A stretch of 64,000 bases of DNA from Aurelia coerulea. Lineage: Eukaryota > Cnidaria > Scyphozoa > Semaeostomeae > Ulmaridae. A model generated the notes under the pieces. It saw only the letters and a program-made list of their open reading frames with translations, did no database searches and was not told the DNA's origin. Below, piece by piece: positions 59,300 to 64,000 of this stretch. Made by a program: the position numbers and the translations under genes. The stretch lies in assembly GCA_039566865.1 (NCBI GenBank), contig CM076947.1, forward strand, positions 23,623,501 through 23,687,500, in the 5' to 3' direction. The first letter of the stretch is position 1. Each line of letters begins with the position of its first letter.

Positions 59300-60170
59300 G
59301 TTCCTGTAAAAGAACTGATTGATTAACTGTGAAAGTACGAAGCCATAGTGGCTGATCTATCTGGCCCCAACTAATCGATTTATCATTGGCCGCCTTTAAA
59401 CGAAACTTGTTATCATATACTAGCCAGCCGAGTGATTGGTGATACTTTGCGGCGTATCTAACTAATTCTAAGTACGATAAAAGTTCATTTGCTCTTGCTG
59501 GGAACTTTTCCAATACAATTTGTGTGTATGAAGTGAACGCAGTCGTCCATTCATCGATTGAGCTGATCTTCTTCTTCTGGGCTCCAGAGTTCGCTATTTT
59601 GATTGACGAATTTTCTCCTATCACAAGCTGAAGTGACTGTGAGTCTACTTGATTCAAACCTTGTAGATTTTCTGGTAAAAGTTTATTAAGATCAAAAAAC
59701 TCACCATTCTGTATACTCTTTCGGTAGCTTACAGGTACAGTTGCGGCAAAAGAAAAGTCATCTTTTCTTGGCGGGTCTTGAGGAATCGCTGCTGCTGCAG
59801 GGGAAGGAAAGCTGCCATGGTGCAAACTTTGTTCATACAACATAGCTGATTGTGTTGGCGTGGGGCAAACTTGACTTTGGGCCAAACTTGTTCGTTGCTG
59901 TTGGACAATTTGAGTTGCTGCTCTTGCCGCTTTTTCCGCGATTTCTGTGGTCATTTCGCTCAAACTTTCTTTCAAAACTTGTTGAACGAACGTGCGAAGC
60001 TCGGTTTCTTTGTTTTGCGAGCTGCTTCCACTGCTTTGACTTTCTGGTATTGATGGTAGCGTGCTGTTGCCGACATTAGAAAATATTGTGGTCGAGCTGG
60101 ATGCAGTTTCAGTGCTTCTTGTGCTTGCTACAGTTCCTTGTCTATTACTTCTCCGTCTTATCGGTGGCAT
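59067..60170 (-). CDS. Gag-like protein of the Ngaro-like element
   Basis: 367 residues from the first ATG (60170, MPPIRRRSNRQGTVAS). The frame stays open upstream to 60416 but there starts only on TTG inside repeat A1, so I prefer 60170. Ser/Thr/Gln-rich N-terminal third, then a helix with EMTTEIAEKAARAATQIVQ. The conserved middle region is (EWTTAFTSYTQIVLEKFP, YHQSLGWLVYDNKFRLKA). The C-terminal zinc-binding motif reads CNNFNRDRPCLSNPCPYRH then CNQPGCFGSHARTMC. This plan recurs in DIRS/Ngaro gag proteins. The end overlaps the RT frame, giving a compact three-ORF set. Confidence 0.85.
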   Translation of the reverse strand: MPPIRRRSNRQGTVASTRSTETASSSTTIFSNVGNSTLPSIPESQSSGSSSQNKETELRTFVQQVLKESLSEMTTEIAEKAARAATQIVQQQRTSLAQSQVCPTPTQSAMLYEQSLHHGSFPSPAAAAIPQDPPRKDDFSFAATVPVSYRKSIQNGEFFDLNKLLPENLQGLNQVDSQSLQLVIGENSSIKIANSGAQKKKISSIDEWTTAFTSYTQIVLEKFPARANELLSYLELVRYAAKYHQSLGWLVYDNKFRLKAANDKSISWGQIDQPLWLRTFTVNQSVLLQEHASLFSNGPYNNKSEAVAKRDGICNNFNRDRPCLSNPCPYRHICNQPGCFGSHARTMCPQDSMRRSGARGPPPLSRS

Positions 60171-60230
60171 CTTTATCAGACTTAGAAAATTGCGAATTCG
60201 CAAGTGTATTTTCTGGCAGAAGTCGCGAAT

Positions 60231-60762
60231 TCGCTTTGAAGTGTTATGCAGGCTTGTGCCGTGTCGAGAATGTTCTCGAAAGCTAGAGCTCGTGGTTGTA
60301 TGCTCGATGCCAACGGTTGCACTTAGTGGCTTTTGATTGGTTGTTTGTAACGGAAATGCATTTGATTGGCTACAATTGGTCACGAGGCTTTGAATGTCTT
60401 TCACTTCATTGGTCAAGAAAACGGTGTATTCGTCACCTTACTATTGACCCACTATCTCGAGGTCATCTGTTGAAACCCTTCTTCTGCCGTATGATTTATA
60501 GATTAAAAGTGTGAAAGTAGAATTCGATCGTAAAAGTTTTGTGAAATGCTAAATTTTCCGAATTCGTCGTTCGATCGCAATATTCCTTTTAAAATTGTAT
60601 GGTTGGACTTTAGACTTGCCAATAATTCGTGGAAGGGCTTCGTTACGTGCAGAGCTGCACGATTTGAAAACAAAAAAGTCTGATACGAGGATCGTTTAAA
60701 ACCAAGGGGGAAGTTCGAGGGATTCTGCTTAACCCCAGCTAAAGTGTGGCTTTAGCTGGCAT
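60231..60762 (-). repeat. Split direct repeat A1, 5-prime end of the retrotransposon (532 bp)
   Basis: Upstream of the gag ATG; expected to hold the promoter. Same sequence as 54211-54744. Confidence 0.85.
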
Positions 60763-61436
60763 CGAGGCCCACCTCCTGCTTCGTCGCAACGATAATTCAG
60801 TCAGGGGAACGGCTTGTTATTGAGCATCAAGCCAGTCGTGAATGGCTTTGGCAATTTCATCGGAGAGTATCAAAATCCTCCGTTTGTCGTTCATGCCATC
60901 CAGGCGCTGGGCTGGTGAAAACAATATTGTTCTTCTTCATGATACTCCAATTCAAGATACGTGAAACTCAGCGAGAGTTACCTTGAAGCCAAACAAGAAA
61001 TACGGAAAAAAGACTGAGCCAGCAGAGAGTTATCGGTCAAGTTTTAGTTTGATAATTAGTCACTGGAGTCATATCAGTCTGGACTCAATTCTTTTTTATT
61101 CCCATTCGATTCACACTATATCCAATGTGATCTTAGCCTACGCATAGCTATATTTTTCAAAAGAAGAAAAGATTTTTCAGAATAATGATGAGACACAACA
61201 CTGGACTGATGTGTTATTCTGCTGATTTGTCACGTAATCTATGCACATTGGCACTAAGCATCTAATCCAATCATTCATGTTTTTACTTTTCAATGTAGTT
61301 ATTTGTACAACTTTATCCTCCATCGTAGGATTAATGACCCCATTAGGAGGAACCATTTCTTGTCAATATCACAGTTTGCAAACCAGTGTTCCGAGCACAC
61401 AATAACCCCCATACTCGAAAACAATAGACAATTTAG
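60763..61436. other. Interior of the outer TIR element
   Basis: Not part of the retrotransposon. A minus-strand frame with DKRRILILSDEIAKAIHDWL and a stop at about 60818-60820 looks coding but is short. It is preceded by TTTTCACCAG, a possible splice acceptor. Could be the last exon of a transposase relic; unproven. Confidence 0.3.
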
Positions 61437-61995
61437 TCATCAGTGCACATGATCCCTCTAGTGCATTGTTTGTATCCCTCGCAGTTACTGAACAACCTTA
61501 AAATAACTGATGTAATCCCTTTACCGACACGATGTTATCCCGTTGCCTTACTGGATGTTATCCCTGTAAGTAACTGAATAACCTTGAAATAACTGATGTG
61601 ATCCCTGTATCGACAAGATGTTATCCACGCAGAATACTGAGTAACCACTACTTTACTGATGTCATCCCTGCAACGACACGATGTTATCCCTGTACGGCAC
61701 TGCTTGTTATCCCTGTAAGTAACTGAATAGCCTCAACCTTACTGATGTGATCCCGCCAACGACATCATGTAAGCCCTACAATTTACTGAATAACCTGAAA
61801 TTTACTGAGGCAATCCCACCAATGACATTATGTTCCCCTCTCATTTACTGTATGTTATCCCTGTAAATAACTGAATAGCCTAAAATTTACTGCATGTAAT
61901 CCCACCAATGACATCATGTGATCCCTGTATTGCACTGGGCAACCGCTGTCTTACTGAACAGCCTCTACAATACTGCACAGACGTTCTACAGGGTG
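61437..61995. repeat. Right inverted terminus with subterminal repeat array
   Basis: Inverse of the left terminus (61537-61995), plus about 100 bp more array (61437-61536) that the left end lacks, in which TGATGTAATCCCTTTACC and GATGTTATCCCG continue the pattern. Confidence 0.88.
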
Positions 61996-62219
61996 GTTTA
62001 TGATTTTCAGAGTTATAAACAACGTCAGGAGTTCAAAAAATCTGGTTATTTTGACTTAGATATCGCCTAGAAGCAGATTAATACCCGGGTTAATTTCTTT
62101 TTTTTATATTGCTGCGAAGCAGCCACCTATTTCTGCGCAGTGGCTTCGCTAGGCGTGATCGATTCTCGATGCTTGTATGTTTTTCTGTCCGTTTTCAACA
62201 ATTTTTTCACAGTCACTGC

Positions 62220-62975
62220 GGTCAGCGGCGTAGCGGCTTTTGAATTGGCATTGCATTGGAATGTATTGGCCTATTGAAGTATGCAAAAAATTTTGTTCAA
62301 ACTGACACTTTGATAAATTTATATAGAAGCATCACGGAGCCACATTTCAGCTACTGTTGTTCTGTCTGGGGCTCTTGTGGTGCTTCAAAGCTAGACGTGC
62401 TTCAAAAATTACAGAATAAAGCAGCCAGAATAGTAACAAATAGCCCTTTCGATGCATCTGCAGCTCCTTTGCTCCAGAGACTTGGTTGGCCATCTGTACA
62501 AAAGCTGATAAATAAAGAAACAGGTTCTATGGTTTACAAATCTCTTAACTCTCTTGCACCTCAATATCTTAGCGATCTCTTCGTGAGATTGTCCGAGGTA
62601 CATCCAAGAGAGTTAAGAAACTCTAAAACAAACCTTGCAATACCCATGTTGAGAACTGGCAATGGCCAAAAATCCTTTGCTTATCGTGGGGCCAGTCTCT
62701 GGAACAGTCTTGATTTGGATACAAAGATGGCTCCCTCAATCAATGCCTTCAAGTCCAAAATCAATGAAAAATAAACCTTTTATATATGGAGGTGTATCGC
62801 TGTAAATTTATATATCTTTAATTTTGACGTATTCCGCTCTTTTTATTGTAAATTTTGTAGTATATAATTCTTTAATTTTGTAAGTAATTTTTTGCAGGGC
62901 CAATTGTAAAACAGTATTTATACTGAATTTGTACCCTGGGTAAACAATTTTAAAATGAAATGAAATAAATGAAAT
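62220..62975 (+). pseudogene. LINE reverse transcriptase C-terminal fragment
   Basis: Frame 62256-62774 (172 codons) has ITEPHFSYCCSVWGSCG, LQKLQNKAARIVTNSPFDA and YRGASLWNSLD, the post-palm end of a non-LTR RT, then a 3-prime UTR and an AAATGAAATAAATG tail near 62955-62975. 5-prime truncated; the frame begins without a true start. Lies about 220 bp past the composite element. Confidence 0.82.
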
Positions 62976-63261
62976 AAAATCTAAGAAATCTTATAAAAAT
63001 CTCGAAATCTTTCAAAAAATCCTGGAATCTTGAAGAAAAAACCTTGAAATCTCAAAATCTTTCGCAATAACCGAAAGAGTTCGCACAATTTCGGAAAATT
63101 CAAAGCCTTGAAGGAATCAAATTTCAATCAATTGCCAATCGAAATATTCTTGCATTTTTTTCTTGCTTTTATGAGCACTGGAAATGAGGTAGATTGACTC
63201 TACGTAGAATTTTTGTTTTCAAAAAGGAATCCCTCACCATGAGCAATAGGACACCAAGTGT
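62976..63261. other. AAATCTTGAAAAATCC-rich low-complexity spacer
   Basis: Degenerate repeats of AAATCTTKMAAAAATCC; the same pattern returns at 63880-64000. Confidence 0.45.
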
Positions 63262-63577
63262 GTGAAAGTTTTATTGGTAGCGAGTCACCTTAACCAATTG
63301 TTTTTGTGTGTTTTTACCTTTTTTACTTGGTAGTGAGCCACCTTATCGCTGTTTCGTCATTTTGAAATTTTCGGCAGTGAGTCACCTTAAGTGCAGATCC
63401 ACCTTAACCGTAAAATCTCCATGGAGTTTTTGCGGTTAAGGAGGACCTGCATTTAAGGTGGCTCATTGCCAAAAAGTTTCAAAATGACGAAACAGCGATA
63501 AGGTGGCTCACTACCAAGTAAAAATAGGTAAAAACACACACAAAAACAGTTGGTTAAGGTGGCTCGCTACCAATAAA
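63262..63577. mobile_element. Foldback MITE, ~316 bp
   Basis: Arms of about 145 bp start TTATTGGTAGCGAGTCACC and its inverse. GGTGGCTCACTRCC and GACGAAACAGCGATAAGG recur in both arms. No convincing TSD. It abuts the LINE fragment that follows. Confidence 0.7.
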
Positions 63578-63582
63578 CGTTA

Positions 63583-63890
63583 TGTTAGGCCTCATCTTGA
63601 CTATAGCAATATAATTTATCACAAATACGATACTATACTAGTATGCGCCTTTACAGTAAAAACCCGCGTATAAGAACCTACTATTTTGCAAATCAGCCTG
63701 GGTTATTAAACAATGAATACAATGGATTGGTTCTTATAAAACAATTGAACATTTGAGAATTTCACCTGTAGGTTCTTAATCGACTAAGTTCTTATACGCG
63801 GGTTTTTACTGTATGTCAAGAACAAACTCGAACAAACTCAGTATGCTGCTGCTGTAGCTGCTAAATGCTCTAAAAATCCCAAAATCCTTA
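63583..63890 (+). pseudogene. LINE reverse transcriptase fragment split by a MITE
   Basis: YVRPHLDYSNIIYHKYD matches the segment YVRPHLDYGDIIYHRYD of the LINE at 13866-15146. The frame resumes after the MITE 63654-63811 with EQTQY-AAAV-AAK-like sequence (frame-disrupted). Confidence 0.72.
63654..63811. mobile_element. pogo/Tc1-like MITE, 158 bp
   Basis: Ends CAGTAAAAACCCGCGTATAA and its perfect inverse, with TA at 63652-63653 and 63812-63813. CAGT ends with a TA target are typical of pogo/Tc1 relatives. Inserted in a LINE remnant. Confidence 0.88.
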
Positions 63891-64000
63891 GGTTCCCACC
63901 CTTTATCGGAATGAAAAGTCCAACCTCATAAAGATTTTTAAAAATCCTGAAATCTCTTGAAAAATCCCGAAAAATCCCAAAATCTCTCGTTTTATCATGG

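Larger units (their letters stand above)
52946..60762 (-). mobile_element. Ngaro-like tyrosine-recombinase retrotransposon with split direct repeats
   Basis: Read on the minus strand the order is: repeat 60762-60231, gag, RT-RNase H, tyrosine recombinase, then 55710-54744, then 54744-54211 (same sequence as the first repeat), then 53912-52946 (same as 55710-54744). This A1-ORFs-B1-A2-B2 order is the split-direct-repeat layout of PAT/Ngaro elements of the DIRS order. No methyltransferase domain follows RNase H, which favours Ngaro. A2 and B2 are separated by about 300 bp (53913-54210), unlike the textbook arrangement. No TSD is seen, as expected for recombinase-mediated integration. The outermost CCAGCTAAAG...CTTTAGCTGG forms a terminal hairpin. 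Confidence 0.88.
52334..61995. mobile_element. 9.66-kb composite: TIR element holding a retrotransposon
   Basis: Termini CACCCTGTAGAACGTCTG and its inverse open two inverted repeats of 459 bp each (52334-52792 and 61537-61995). Flanked by GTTTA at 52329-52333 and 61996-62000, a 5-bp TSD. About 7.82 kb of the interior is the Ngaro-like element 52946-60762. Without it the host element would be about 1.85 kb with no transposase, so it is non-autonomous. Ends starting CAC occur in EnSpm/CACTA, Transib and Chapaev elements, but TSD length and end sequence do not settle the superfamily. Confidence 0.88.

Overview
This is a repeat-dense stretch of animal nuclear DNA, most likely from a cnidarian or another marine invertebrate. 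That placement is inference from the AT-rich composition, small split genes with GT-AG introns, and the mix of transposons (Ngaro-like tyrosine-recombinase retrotransposon, truncated non-LTR elements, many MITEs). There are no operons, CRISPR arrays or prokaryotic signals. Most of the window is mobile DNA. I assigned elements from inverted termini, target-site duplications (TSDs) and, where possible, paralogous empty sites inside the window.

Host-type genes. (1) Two tandem minus-strand genes in the first 8.1 kb (3927-5133 and 7139-8102) each encode a complete small G-protein gamma subunit split over two exons with the same phase-2 intron. They end in CaaX boxes CSVL and CKIF. (2) A two-exon minus-strand gene for a secreted, very acidic 112-residue precursor occurs twice (18766-19438 and 40442-41126), carried on a long direct duplication.

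Layout. 1-12 kb: the gamma genes among MULE-type foldback MITEs (9-bp TSDs), hAT-type MITEs and a 1.4-kb TTAA element. 12.2-26.1 kb: duplication copy A, interrupted by a mariner MITE and by a 4.29-kb element with 580-bp inverted termini that contains a truncated LINE. 26.1-38.5 kb: LINE fragments, MITEs, a 0.9-kb tandem repeat, a 939-bp element with 5-bp TSDs and a 2.36-kb element that splits a LINE. 38.5-48.0 kb: duplication copy B. 48-52.3 kb: a mariner-type element with a nested MULE MITE, an hAT MITE and otherwise anonymous sequence. 52.3-62.0 kb: a 9.66-kb composite. Its outer part is a DNA element with 459-bp inverted termini made of short subterminal repeats and flanked by a 5-bp TSD. 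Inside it lies a 7.8-kb Ngaro-like retrotransposon (gag, RT-RNase H, tyrosine recombinase) with split direct repeats. 62-64 kb: LINE remnants, a foldback and a pogo/Tc1-like MITE.

The most informative feature is the segmental duplication. Each copy carries insertions that the other lacks, so both the filled and the empty site of several transposons can be read directly. The retrotransposon's three ORFs are open, which suggests a recent insertion. The outer 9.66-kb element and the 4.29-kb element have termini that I cannot place in a superfamily.
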